A stretch of 64,000 bases of DNA. Origin: Sympetrum striolatum (Eukaryota > Arthropoda > Insecta > Odonata > Libellulidae). Location of the stretch: NCBI GenBank assembly GCA_947579665.1, contig OX388350.1, positions 28,801,393 through 28,865,392 on the forward strand, in the 5' to 3' direction. How positions within the stretch are numbered: the first letter of the stretch is position 1; each line of letters begins with the position of its first letter. The notes beneath the pieces are model-generated. The model ran no database searches. It worked only from the letters and a program-made list of their open reading frames with translations, and was not told the origin of the DNA. Below, piece after piece: positions 24,656 to 38,048 of the stretch. A program made the translations under genes and the position numbers.

Positions 24656-25757
24656 ACGAGTAAAATGTAGCTTGCATACTGCTAGCATATCGATAACACT
24701 AATTTCAAGTCGGCATCATATCGAGATGGTTCTCAAAAGAAAGAAATGATTGATAATATTCTTAAAATTTGCTGCATTTTATCTGACCGGCATCAAACAC
24801 GGGTATTCCTGGTGATACTTACTATGCAGCACTACAGAAGTTCACAATCTCTAACTATGTGTGAAAACTCAATCAGATATATTTGCTGCAACTGCCTTAA
24901 ACGACGTCCTACTTTTCCCTTATATTTCTTATGTGAGAAAAGTTAATAGGTCTGGCATCGAACCCAGAAACAGCATGGACTTATCTAATTTTTTTTATCT
25001 TAAACCGAGTCTTAATATACATCTTCTATGTAAGCAAGAACTCCATATTATTTCGATAAGTGCATGAAAGAATTAATGAAATACTATCCCAATGTGTTTT
25101 ATATGGCAGATATATTTACCGCCCCGTATCGAACCTGGGACTTTCTGGTGATACTTCCTATAGAACACTACAGAAGATCACTATCTCTAACTATTTGAGA
25201 AAATTCAGGTAGAAATATTGGCTGCAACTGCCTCAAACGACATCCTACTTTTCCCATATATTCCTTATGAGAGAAATTTTAATGTGCCCCGGTATCGATC
25301 CCAGGAGCAGTATGGTCTTATATAAATTTTTTCTAAATCTTAGTCTTAATATATAACTTCTATATAGGCAAGAACTTCCTATCATTTCGATAAGGGCATA
25401 AAAAAATAAGGAAAAACTACCTCGATGTATTTTAAATAACAGATTTTTGCATCGCCCTAACATCAAACTCAGGATATTTTCTGTAGAAGTCATTTATGTT
25501 TTCGATAGATCATGACCATATATATAGGCTCCTTGAGTTTTAATTCTCTACCTATCCGGGAAGTATTTTTTTTAAATTCCCAAAAATCAAAGCAATGCTT
25601 TAAATGGGAAAAATCAGGACTTTGGGGCCCTCTGGAATCGAACCCATGACACTGATGATCAAAATCGCAATTTTTCTGGTGGTTACACGTTATGGCCAAT
25701 ACGTCGTAAAAATTTCAAGTCAATCACGCTTGTGGTTTACCCTGTGAATTAGCACCC
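24656..25757 (-). repeat. array unit 1, inverted (F), type B, most diverged
   Basis: The hairpin end at 24667-24690 is mutated (TGCTAGCATATCG instead of TGCAAGCAGATCG), as expected for an edge unit that escapes homogenisation. Ends in GTGAATTAGCACCC near 25757. Confidence 0.75.
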
Positions 25758-25793
25758 TATCTATCTATCTATATCCCTATATATATGAATGAA

Positions 25794-25845
25794 TCCGGAG
25801 AAGCATCTATAGATATAATCTATTATATATAGACGCTTCTCCGGA
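25794..25845. repeat. imperfect palindrome at unit 1/2 junction
   Basis: TCCGGAGAAGCATCTAT and the inverted ATAGACGCTTCTCCGGA (one mismatch) flank AT-rich spacer; the junction turns the array from F to R orientation. Confidence 0.7.
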
Positions 25846-25885
25846 TATACCTATATATATATTCATATATATACACATTCATAGG

Positions 25886-26959
25886 GGATCAAAATTCTAA
25901 CCATGTTCCACAAGTGCCACCGACTTGAAATTTTTACGACGTTATGGCCATGACGTGTAACCTCCAGAAAAAGTCCGACTTTGAACCTCAGTGTCATGGG
26001 TTCGATTCCAGAAGGCCCCAAAGTCGCGATTTTCCCCATAAGATTACATGGCGGGGATTTTCGAAAATTTATTTGAGGCACTTCCCGGAAAAGGAGAGAG
26101 TTGAAACTCGAGGGATCGCTAGATGCCGCGCATATCAAAAGGAAACCATAAAGACATCTACGAATATTATCCTTGGTTCGATGCTAGGTCGGGGCAAAAA
26201 TTTGCCGTTTAAAATGCATTGCGGCGATTTTTATGATTTTTTTTGAACCCTTTTCCAATGGCATAGAAACTTGAAATTCGGCATGGCGTTAGATATCATA
26301 ATTATATTTCATAATCAAATTTTAAATATTCCCTTATGGTCCTTGGTTCGATCCCAGAGGGCCATTTACATTCCTCAATGCATTTCTTATGGAGATTACG
26401 GAAACACATTTTAGGTGCTTCCCGATATTATATCTACTTGAAGCTTTGCATAAGATAAGATCAAGTCATTACTAATCAAACTGTGAACTCACAGCTACCA
26501 ATGATTTCTGGTTTCACCACCAGGCTTCTCTACAATCAGTAAATGATCCGATTTTTAAGAATTTTTTGGTACCATTTCCCAATTACATATAAAATTGAAA
26601 TTCAGCATACAGATAGAAACTATAGATACATTTCAGGAACATATTCTAGATTCCCACGATCGTCCTTGGTTCGAATCCAGAGAGCCATTTACATTCGGGA
26701 AAAGTAGAACGTCGTTTGAAGCAGTTGTAGCAAATATTTCTGCTTGAATTATCACACATAGTTAGATATAGTGATCTTCTATTGTGCCGCTTAGTAAGTT
26801 CATCAGGAAGACCCGGGTTCGATGCAAGACGCTGAAATTGAAGCGAATTTTAAGAATATATTCAATCCTTATTTTTCTTTTGAGGACCGTCTCGATATGA
26901 TGCCGAAATAAAATAATATTGCCGATCTGCTTGCAGTATGCAAGCTACATTGAACTCGT
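25886..26959 (+). repeat. array unit 2 (R), type A
   Basis: Diverged start GGATCAAAATTCTAACC; contains the ACATGGCGGGGATTTTCGAA module; ends with the hairpin and ACATTGAACTCGT. Confidence 0.8.
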
Positions 26960-26975
26960 ATCATATCTATTATAT

Positions 26976-28051
26976 ACGAGTAAAATGTAGCTTGCATACT
27001 GCAAGCAGATCGGCAATACTAATTTCATATCGGCATCATATCGGGACGGTCCGAAAAAGAAAAAAAAAGGATTTAATTTTTTCTTAAAATTCGCTGAAAT
27101 TTCATCGTCTGGCATCGAACCCGGGTCTTACTGGTAAACCTACTATAAAACACAATAGAAGATCACCATCTCTAACTATGTCTGAAAATTCAAGCAGAAA
27201 TATTGGCTATAACTGCCTCAAAAAACGTTCTAATTTTCACGAATGTTAATGCCTCTCGGGACTCGAACCAAGGACGATTGTTGAAATCTAAAACATGTTT
27301 CTGAAAGATATTTATGATCTCTATCTATATGCCGAATTTCAAGTTTCTATTTTATTGGTAAAGGTTTCAAAATAATTCCTAAAAATCGGATCAAATTCTG
27401 ATTTCAGAGACACCTGGTGTCGAAACCAGGACGTATTGCAAGCTGTGAATGCAAAGTTTGATTTGTAAAGACTTGCACTTGTATTATGCAAAGTTTGAAG
27501 TTGATAGCATGCCGGAAAGTACCTAAATTTTGTTTCCGTTATCTCCGTAAGAAATGCATTGAGAAGTGCAAATGGCCCTCTGGGATCGAACCAGGGACCA
27601 TCAGCGAACATGTAAAATTTGATTGTGAAGTATATTCCTGATATCTATCCACGTGCCGAGTTTTGAATATCCATGTTATCGGGAAAGGATCCAAAAAAAA
27701 TCTTCAAAATCGCCGTAATGCATTTTAAACGGCCGATTTTTGCCCCGACATAGCATCGAACCATGGACTATATTCTAAGATGTTTTTCTGATTTTTGTTG
27801 GATACGCATGGCTTCTAGCGATCCCTTGAGTTTCAGCTCTTTCTCTCTCCGGGAAGTACCTCAAAAAAATTTTCGAAAATCCCCGCCATGTATTCTTATG
27901 GAGAAAATCGCGACTTTGGGGCCCTCTGGAATCGAACCCATGACCCTGAGGATCAAAATCGCAATTTTTCTGGCGGTTACACGTTATGGACAATACGTCG
28001 TCAAAATTTCAAGTCATTCACGCTTGTGGTTTAGGCTGTGAATTAGTATCC
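26976..28051 (-). repeat. array unit 3 (F), type A; six dyads mapped
   Basis: Back to back with unit 2, hairpin ends facing. B-box dyads (as GGNNTCGAACC on the plus strand) lie at about 27114, 27263, 27420, 27586, 27755 and 27931, spacing 149-176 bp. Confidence 0.85.
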
Positions 28052-28109
28052 TATCTATCTATCTATATAGGTATATCCATGAATGAATCCGGAGAAGCAT
28101 CTATATATA

Positions 28110-29263
28110 ACGAGTTAAATGTAGCTTGCATACTGCAAGCAGATCGACAACACTTATTTCACATGGGCATCATATCGGGACAGTCCTAAAAAGAAAAAAA
28201 AAGTTGAAAATTTTCTTAAAATTCTCTGTAATTTAATCGTCTGGCATCGAACCCGGGTCTTTCTGATGATACATCCAATGTAGCACAACAGAAAATCACC
28301 ACCTCTAACTATGTTTGAAAATTCCAGCGGAAATGTTGGCTTCAAATGCCCCAAAGGACGTCCTACTTTTCCCATATATTCCTTATGAGAGAAATTTTAA
28401 TGTGCTCTGGCATCGAACCCTGGTAGAGCATGGTCATATCTAATTTTTTTCTTAAACCGAGTCTTAATATACATCTTCTAGCAAAGCAAGATTTTCCTAT
28501 TATTTCGATTAAATACAAATAGATACATCAAAATAGAATAAAAAATAATAAATAAAATAGAATACATCAAAATAAATAATGAAAACTAACTCAATGCATT
28601 TTAAATGGGGGGTATATTTACTATCTGGCTTCGGACCCGGGTCTTTCTGGTAATACTTTCTATGCAGCACTAAAGAAGGTCACATCATTTAACCATGTGT
28701 GAAAATTCAAGCAGAAGTAATTGGTGCAACTGCCTCAAATGACGTATTACTTTTCCCTTATATTCCTTATGAGAGAAACTTTTAGGTGCTCCGGCATCGA
28801 ACCCAGGAACAGTAAGGTCTTATCTACATTTTTTTCAAAAATCTATCCTTAATATACATCTTCCATAAAAGCGAGAACTTCCTATCATTTCGATAAGTGC
28901 ATGAAAAAAAATAATGAAAATCTACCTCCATGTATTTCAAATGGCCGATTTTTGCATCGTCTTAGCATTGAACCCAGGATATTTTCCGTAAAAGTCATTT
29001 ATATTTTCGATAGATCATGACCATATATATAGGCTCCTTGAGTTTCGATTCATTACCTATCCGGTAAGTATTTTTTTTTAATTCCTGGAAATCAAAGCAA
29101 TGCATTTAAACGGGAAAAATCGGGACTTTGTGGCCCTCTGGAATCGAACCTATGACACTGAGGTTCAAAATCACAATTTTTCTGGTGGTTGTACGTTATG
29201 GCCAATACGTCGTAAAAATTTCAAATCAATGACGCTTGTGGTTTAGGCTGTGAATTAGTATCC
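28110..29263 (-). repeat. array unit 4 (F), type B
   Basis: Starts ACGAGTTAAATG, hairpin intact; contains a local AAATAGAATA... duplication near 28500-28570. Confidence 0.8.
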
Positions 29264-29297
29264 TATCTATCTATCTATCTAGGTATCTTTTATATAT

Positions 29298-30372
29298 ACG
29301 AGTAAAATGTAGCTTGCATACTGCAAGCAGATCTGCAATACTAATTTCATATCGGCATCATATCGGGAATGTCCTCAAAAGAAAAAAAAAGGATTGAAAT
29401 TTTTCTTAAAATTCGCTGAAATTTCATCGTCTGGCATCGAACCCGGATCTTACTGGTGAACTTACTATGTAGCACAATAGAAGATCACCATCTCTAACTA
29501 TGTGTGAACTTCAAGCAGATATATTGGCTACAACTGCCTCAAAAGACGCTCTAATGTTCACGAATGTAAATGGCTCTCGGGACTCGAACCAAGGTCGATC
29601 TTGGAAATTTAAAAAATGTTTCTGAAATTTATTAATGATCTCAATCCATATGCCAAATTTCAAGTTTCTTTATTATTGGGAAAGATTTCAAAATAATTCC
29701 TAAAAATCGGATCAACTTCTGATTGCAGAGACACCTGGTGTCGAACCCAGGACACATCGATAGCTATGAATGCATAGTTTGATTTGTTAAGACTGGTTCT
29801 TCTATCAAGCTAAGTTTTAAGTCGATAGCATGCCGGGAAGTACCTAAAATTTGTTTCCGTTATCTCCATAAGAGATGCATTGAGAAATGTAAATGGCGCC
29901 CTGGGATCGAACCAAGGACCATCAGCGAATATGTAAAATTCGATTATGAAATATATTTATAATCTTCAACTCCATGCCGAATTTCAGGTTTCCATGCCAT
30001 CGGGAAGGGGTCCAAAAAAAATCTTAAAAATCGCCACAATACATTTTAAACGGCCGATTTTTGCCTCGACCTAGCATCGAACCCAGGATATTTTCCGTAA
30101 AACTCATTTATGTTTTCGATAGATCATGTTCATATATATAGGCTCCTTGAGTTTTAATTCTCTACCTATCCGGAAAGTATTTTTTTTTAATTCCCGAAAA
30201 TCAAAGCAATGCATTTAAACGGGAAAAATCGAGACTTTGGGGCCCTCTGGAATCGAACCCATGACACTGTGGTGCAAAATCGCAATTTTTCTGGCGGTTA
30301 CATTCTATGGCCAATATGTCGTAAAAATTTCAAGTCAATGACGCTTGTGGTTTGGCCTGTGAGTTTGTATCC
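29298..30372 (-). repeat. array unit 5 (F), type A
   Basis: Intact hairpin end at 29298 onward; last module ends at GTATCC before a (TA)n run. Confidence 0.85.
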
Positions 30373-30419
30373 TCTCTATATATATATATATATATATATA
30401 TGAATATATATATGGATAC

Positions 30420-30480
30420 ATGAATGAATCCGGAGAAGCATCTATATATAATAGATAGATGCTTCTCCGGATTCATTCAT
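30420..30480. repeat. perfect 61-bp palindrome between units 5 and 6
   Basis: 26-bp arms beginning ATGAATGAATCCGGAGAAGC with a 9-base spacer and no mismatch. The same palindrome recurs at 41468-41528. Confidence 0.9.
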
Positions 30481-30503
30481 ATATCATATATTCATATATA
30501 TAT

Positions 30504-31604
30504 ACGAGTAAAATGTAGCTTGCATACTGCAAGCAGATCGACAACACTAATTTCATATCGGCATCATATCGGGACGGACATCAAAAGAAAAAAAATTCAA
30601 AATATTCGTAGAATTCGCTGCAATTTAATCACCTGGCAGCGAACCCCTTTCTTCCTGGTGTACTTACTATGCAGCAAAATAGAAAATTACCATATCAAAC
30701 TATGTGTGAAAATTCAAGCAAAACTATCAGGTGCAACTACCTCAAACGACGTCCTACTATTCACATACACTCCTTATTTGAGAAATTATAATGTGCTCTG
30801 GCATCGAACCCAGGAACAGCAGTGTCTTATCTATTTTTTTTTCTTAAACAAAGTGTTAATATACATCTTCCATCTAAGCAAGAGCTCCCTTACATATCGA
30901 TAAATGCATAAAAAAATTATGAAAAGATACCCCATAGTATTATATATGGGTGATATTTTTACCGCCCGGCATCGAACCCGGGTCTTTCAGGCAATACTTT
31001 CTATGCAGCACAAAAGAAAAACACCATCTCTAACCGCGTATGCAAATTCAAGCAGAAATATTGGTTACAACTGCCTCAAATGACGTCCTACTTTTCCTTT
31101 ATATTCCTTATGAGAGAAACATTATTGTGCTCTGGCTTCGAACCCAGGAACAGTACGGTCTTATGAAAATTTTTTTCTAAAACTTATTCGTACCATACAT
31201 CTTCCAGCCAAGCACGAACATCCTATCATTTCGATAAGTGCATCTAAAAAAATAATGAAAAACGGCTCCCATGTATTTTAAAGGGCAGATCTTTGCATCG
31301 TCCTAGCATCGAACCCAGGATAACTTTTGTAAAAGTCATTGATGTTTTCGAAAGTCCAAGACCATAAATATAGGCACCTTGAGTTTTACTTCTCTACCTA
31401 TCCGGAAAGTATTTTTTTTTAATTCCCGAAAATCACGGCAATGCATTCAAACGGGAAAAATCGGGACTTTGGGGCCCTCTGGAATCGAACCTATGACACT
31501 GAGGATCAAAGTCTCTTTTTTCCTGGGGGTTTCACGTTATGGCCAATATGTCATAAAAATTTCAGATCAATGACGCTTGTAGTTTAGGCTGTGAATTTGT
31601 ATCC
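30504..31604 (-). repeat. array unit 6 (F), type B, near-identical to units 13, 16, 17
   Basis: Long stretches match units 13, 16 and 17 in inverted orientation with few differences, including an identical 64-codon by-product frame. Confidence 0.85.
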
Positions 31605-31631
31605 TATCTATCTATCTATCTATATAGGTAT

Positions 31632-32257
31632 ACGAGTAAAATGTTGCTTGCATACTGCAAGCAGATCGACAACACTATTTTCATTTCGGCATCATATCCG
31701 GACGGCCATCAAAAGAAAAAAAAAGATTGAAATTTTTCTTATATATATCTCCATAAGAAATGCATTGAGGAATGTAAATGGCCCTCTGGGATCGAACCAA
31801 GGACCATCAGCGAATACAAAAAATTTGATTATGAAATAAATTTATGATCTCCAACCTCATGCCGAATTTCAAGTATCCATGCCATCGGGAAAGGGTCCAA
31901 AAAAAATCATAAAAATCGCCACAATGCTTTTTAAACGGCCGATTTTTGCCTCGACCTAGCATCGAACTTAGGATATTTTCCGAAAAACTCATTTATGATT
32001 TCGATAGATCTTTACCATATATATAGGCTCCTTGAGTTTTATTTCTCTACCTATCCGGAAAGTATTTTTTTTTTATTCCCGAAAATCACGGTAATGCATT
32101 TAAACGGGAAAAATCGGGACTTTGGGCCCCTCTGGAATCGAACCTATGACACTGAGGATCAAAGTCGCTTTTTTCCTGGGGGTTTCACGTTATGGCCAAT
32201 ACGTGGTAAAAATTTCGAGTCAATGACGCCAGTAGTTTAGCCAGTGAATTAGTATCC
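31632..32257 (-). repeat. array unit 7 (F), internally deleted
   Basis: After the hairpin and first part the sequence jumps at about 31740 (TTCTTATATATATCTCC) to the fourth module; roughly three modules are missing. The following spacer has a GGGTATCT triplication instead of GATA. Confidence 0.8.
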
Positions 32258-32318
32258 TATCTGGGTATCTGGGTATCTGGGTATATCATGAATGAATCCG
32301 GAGAAGCATCTATATATA

Positions 32319-33352
32319 ACGAGTAAAATGTAGCTTGCATACTGCAAGCAGATCGGCAATACTAATTTCATATCGGCATCATATCGGAACGCTCCTCAAA
32401 AGAAAAAAAAAAGGATTGAAATTTTTCTTAAAATTCGCTTAAATTTCATCGTCTGGCATCGAACCCGGGTCTTACTGGTGAACTAACTATGCAGCACAAT
32501 AGAAGATCATCATCTATAACCATGTGTGAAAATTCAAGCAGAAATATTGGCTACAACTGCCTCAAAAGACGTTCTAATTATCACGAATGTAAATGGCTCT
32601 CTGGATTCGAACCAAGGACGATCTTGGAAATCTAAAATTTGTTTCTGAAACCTATATATGATATCTATATATAATAATTCGTAAATATCGGATCAATTTC
32701 TGATTGCAGAGACACCTGGTGTCGAACCCAGGAAATATTGTGATCTGAGAATGCAAAGTTTGATTTGTAAGGGCTGGCTTTTTTATCATGCAAAGTTTGA
32801 AGTCGATAGCATGCCGGGAAGTACCTTAATTTTGTTATCGTTATCTCCGTAAGAAATGCATTGAGAAGTGCAAATGGCCCTCTGGGATCGAACCAAAGAC
32901 CATCAGCGAACATCTAAAATTTGATTATGAAATATATTCATTTTATGTATTCACGTGCCGAGTTTCAAGTTTCCATGCCATCGGGAAAGGGTCCAAAAAA
33001 AATCTTAAAAATCGCCACAATGCATTTTAAACGGCCGATTTTTGCCTCGACCTAGCATCGAACCCAGTATATTTTTAGTAAAACTCATTTATGTTTTCGA
33101 TAGATCATGACCATATATATCGGCTCCTTGAGTTTTGATTCTCTACCTACCCGAAAGTATTTTTTTTTAATTCCCGAAAATCTAAGCAATGCATTTAAAC
33201 GGGAAAAATCGGGACTTTGGGGCCCTCTGGAATCGAACCCATGACACTGAGGTTCAAAATCGCAATTTTTCTGGCGGTTACACAATATGGCCAATATGTC
33301 GTAAAAATTTCAAGTCAATGACGCTTGTGGTTTATGCTGTGAATTTGTATCC
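32319..33352 (-). repeat. array unit 8 (F), type A
   Basis: Typical hairpin end; a short deletion near 32660-32690 removes part of module 3. Confidence 0.85.
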
Positions 33353-33409
33353 TCTCTATATATATATCTATCTATTAAATATAGATGCTTCTCCGGATTC
33401 ATTCAAGGA

Positions 33410-33438
33410 TATAGATAGATAGATAGATAGATAGATAG
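33410..33438. repeat. (GATA)n microsatellite at an F-to-R switch
   Basis: Seven or so tandem GATA units immediately precede unit 9 where orientation changes. Confidence 0.8.
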
Positions 33439-34512
33439 GATACTAATTCATAGCCTAAACTAGAAGCGTCATCGACTTGAAATTTTTACGAAGTATTGGC
33501 CATAACGTATAACCGCCAGAAAAATTGCGACTTTGAACCTCGGTGTCATGGGTTCGATTCCAGAAGGCCGCAAAGTCGCGATTTTCCCCATAAGGATACA
33601 TGGCGGGGATTTTAGAAAATTTTTTTGAGGCACTTCCCGGGAAAGGAGAGATTTGAAATTCAAGGGATCGCTAGATGCCGTGCATATCTAAAGGAAACCA
33701 TAAAGAAATTAACGAAATTCATCCTTGGTTCGACGCTAGGTCGGGGCAAAAATTGGCCGTTTAAAATGCATTATGGCGATTTTTAAGATTTTTTTTGGAC
33801 CCTTTTCCGATGGCATAGAAACTTGAAATTCGGTATGAGGTTAGATACCATAAAAATATATCTTAATCGAATTTTACATATTCGCTGATGGTCCTTGGTT
33901 CGATCCCAGAGGGACATTTACATTCCTCAATGCATTTCTTACGGAGATAACGGAAACAAATTTTAGGTACTTTCCGGCATGCTATCGACTTCAAACTTTG
34001 CATGATAGAAGAGCAGGTCTTAAAAAATCAAACTATGCATTCACAGCTGTCAATGTGTCCTGGGTTCGACACCAGGTGTCTCTGAAATCAGAAGTTGATC
34101 CGATTTTTAGGAATTATATTGAAACCTTTCCCAATAATATAGAAACTTGAAATTCGGCATATAGATAGAAATCATAAATAACTTTCAGAAACATGTTCTA
34201 GATTTCCAAGATCGTCCTTGGTTCGAATCCAGTGATCCATTTACATTCGTGAAAATTAGAAGATCTTTTGAGGCAGTTGAAGCCAATATTTCTGCTTGCA
34301 TTTTCAAACATAGTTAGAGATGGTGATCTTCTATTGTTCTGCATAGAAGTTTATAGTAGAGACCCGGGTTCGATGCCAGACGATGAAATGTCAGCGAATT
34401 TTAAGAAAAATTTCAATCCTTTTTTTTTCTTTTGAGGACCGTCCCGATATTAGGCCGATATGAATTTAGTATTGCCGATCTGCTTGCAGTATGCAAGCAA
34501 CATTTTACTCGT
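33438..34512 (+). repeat. array unit 9 (R), type A
   Basis: Start GGATACTAATTCATAGCC; hairpin end with GCAACATTTTACTCGT. Followed by two tandem copies of the GAATCCGGAGAAGCATC spacer. Confidence 0.85.
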
Positions 34513-34612
34513 ATGATATATGAATGAATCCGGAGAAGCATCTATATATAATAGATAGATATATGAATGAATCCGGAGAAGCATCTATATATAATAGATA
34601 TATATATAGAGA

Positions 34613-35707
34613 GGATTCAAAGTCACAGGCTAAACCACTAGCGTCAATCGCTTGAAATTTTTACGACATATTGGCCATAACGTATAACCTCCAGAAAAAT
34701 TGCGATTTTGAACCTCGATGTCATGGGTTCGATTCCAGAGGGCCTCAAAGTCCCGATTTTTCCCGTTTAAATGCATTGCTTTGATTTTAGGGAATTAAAA
34801 AAAAATACTTTCCGGATAGGTAGCGAATCAAAACTCAAGGAGCCTATATATATGGTCATGATCTATCGAAAACATAAATAAGTTTTTCGTAAAATATCCT
34901 GGGTTCGATGGTAGGTCGGGGCAAAAATTGGCCGTTTAAATTGCATTGTGTCGATTTTTAGGATTTTTTTTGGACCCTTTCCCGATGGCATGGAAATTTG
35001 AAATTCGGCATGGAGTTGAAGACCAATAATAAATTTCAGGATCAAATTTTACATATTCGCTGATGGTCCTTGGTTCGATCCCAGAGGGCCATTTAAATTC
35101 CTCAATGCATTTCTTACGGAGATAACGGAAACAAATAATAGGTACTTCCCGGCATGATAAAGACTTCAAACTTTGCACTAAGAAAGATTAAGTGTATACA
35201 AATCAAACTGTGCATTCCCAGGTGTCAATAAGTACTGGGTTCGACACCAGGCGTCTCTAATATCAGTAACTGATCCGATTTTCAATAATTATTTTGAACC
35301 CTTTCCCAACAATATAGAAACTTGAAATTCGGCATGTAGATAGAGATCATAAATAAATTTCAGAAACATTTTTTAGATTTCCAAGATCAACCTTGGTTCG
35401 AATCCAGAGAGCCATATAAATTCGTGAAAATGAGAACGTCTTTTGAGGCAGTTGTAGCCCATATTTCTGCTTGAATTTTCACACATAGTTAGAGATGGCG
35501 ATGTTCTATTGTGCTGCATAGTAAGTTCAACAGTAAAGACCCGGGTTCGATGCCAGGCGATGGAATTTCTGTGAATTTTAAGAAAAATTTCAATCCATTT
35601 TTTCTTTTGATGGCCGTCCCGATATGATGCCGACATGAAATTGGTATTGCCGATATGAAATTAGTATTGCCGATCTGCTTGCAGTATGCAAGCTACATTT
35701 TACTCGT
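34613..35707 (+). repeat. array unit 10 (R), type A
   Basis: Start GGATTCAAAGTCACAGG; a short CCGATATGAAATTAGTATTG duplication just before the hairpin near 35640-35670. Confidence 0.85.
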
Positions 35708-35766
35708 ATACATGAATGAATCCGGAGAAGCATCTATATATAATAGATAGATATATATATATATAT

Positions 35767-36835
35767 ACGAGTAAAATGTAGCTTGCATACTGCAAGCAGA
35801 TCGGCAATACTAATTTCATATCTGCATCACATCGGGACGGTCCTCTTAAGAAAAAAAATGATTTAATTTTTTCTTAAAATTCGCTGTAATTTCATCGTCT
35901 GGAATCGAACCCGAGTCTTACTGAAAACCTACTATGAAACACAATAGAATATCACCATCTCTATGTGTGAAAATTCAAGCAGAAATATTGGCTACAACTG
36001 CCTCAAAAGACGCTCTAATGCTCTCGAATGTAAATGGCTCTCGGGACTCGAACCAAGGACGATCTTGGAATTTAAAAAATGTTTCTGAAATTTATTATTG
36101 ATCTCAATCTATATGCCGAATTTCAAGTATATATATTATTGAGAAAGGTTTCAAAATCATTCCTAAAAATCGGATCAATTTCTGATTTCAGAGACACCTG
36201 GTGTCGAACCCAGGACATATTGTGAGCTGTGAATGCACAGTTTGATTTGTTAAGACTGGTTCTTCTATCATGCAAAGTTTTAAGTCGATAGCTTGCCGGG
36301 AAGTACCTTAAACTTGTTTCCGTTATCTCCATAAGAAATGCATTGAGGAATGTAAATGGCCCCCTGGGATCGAACCAAGGAACATCAGGGAAAGCATAAA
36401 AATCGATTTTGAAATATATTTATGATATCTAACCCCATACCGAATTTCAAGTTTCCATTCCATCGGGAAAGGTTCCAAAAAAAATCTTAAAAATCGCCAC
36501 AATGCATTTTAAACGGCCGATTTTTGCCTCGACCTAGCTTCGAACCCAGGTTATTTTCCGTAAAACTCATTTATGTTTTCGATAGATCATGACCATATAT
36601 AAAGGCTCCTTGAGTTTTGATTCTCTACCTATCCGGGAAGTATTTTTTAAAAATTCCCGAAAATCACGGCAATGCATTTAAACGGGAAAAATCGGGACTT
36701 TGGGGCCCTCTGGAATCGAACCAATGACACTGAGGTTCAAAACCGCAATTTTTCTGGTGGTTACACGTTATGGCCAATACGCCGTAAAAATTTCAGCTCA
36801 ATCACTCTTCTGGTTTAGGCTGTGAGTTTGTATCC
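35767..36835 (-). repeat. array unit 11 (F), type A
   Basis: Back to back with unit 10 (R-to-F switch, hairpin ends facing across a TA-rich spacer). Confidence 0.85.
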
Positions 36836-36895
36836 TCTCTATATCTATTATATATAGATGCTTCTCCGGATTCATTCATGTATCCATATATATAT

Positions 36896-37971
36896 ACGAG
36901 TAAAATGTAGCTTGCATACTGCAAGCAGATCGACAACACTAATTTCATAACGTCATTATATCGGGACAGTCCCGGAAAGGAAAAAAAAGGATTGAAAATA
37001 TTCTTAAAATTCGCTTCAATTTAATCGTCTGGCATCGAACCCGGGTCTTTTTGGTGAAATTACTATGCAGCACATCAGAAGATCATCCTCTCTAAATTCG
37101 TGTGAAAATTCAAGCAGAAATATTGGCTGCAACTGCCTCAAACGAAAACCTACTTTTCACGAATGTTAATAGCCCTCTGGATTCGAACCAAGGACGATCT
37201 AGGAAATATAAAATATGTTTTTGAAATGTATCTATAAGTTCTATATATATGCCGAATTTCAAGTTTTAATATTATTGGGAAGGGGTTCAAAATAATTCTT
37301 AAAAATCGGATCAGTGACTGATTGTAGAGACGCCTGGTGTCGAACCCTGGACGTATTGGAAGCTGTAAATGCACAAAATGACATGCTAGGACCTGATCTA
37401 ATTTCATAGAAAATTTGAAGTCGATATCATGCCGGGAAGTACCTAAAACTTGTTTCTGTTATCCCTATAAGAAATGCATTGTGGAGTGCAAATGGCCCTC
37501 TGGGATCGAACCAAGGACCATAAGCGAATACAAAAAATTTTATTATGAAATATATTTATGATTTCTAACCCCATGCCAAATTTCAAGTTTCCATGCATTC
37601 GGAAAGGGGTCCAAAAAAAATCTTAAAAATCGCCACAATGCATTTTAAACGGCCGATTTTTGCCTCGACCTAGCATCGAACCCAGGATATTTTCAGTAAA
37701 ACTCATTTATGTTTTCGATAGATCATGACCATATATATCGGCTCCTTGAGTTTTAAGTCCCTACCTATCCGGCAAGTATTTTTTAAAAATTCCCGAAAAT
37801 CAAAGCAATGCATTTAAACGGGAAAAATCGGGACTTTGGGGCCCTCTGGAATCGAGCCCATGACACTGAGGTTCAAAATCGCAATTTTTTTGGCGGTTAC
37901 ACGTTATGGCCAATATGTCGTAAAAATTTCAAGTCAATGACGCTTTTGGTTTAGCCTGTGAATTTGTATCC
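36896..37971 (-). repeat. array unit 12 (F), type A
   Basis: Typical module order and intact hairpin; ends at GTATCC followed by CTATCTGGGTATC. Confidence 0.85.
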
Positions 37972-38048
37972 TATCTGGGTATCTATTATATATAGATGCT
38001 TCTCCGGATTCATTCATATATATACCTATATAGATAGATAGATAGATA

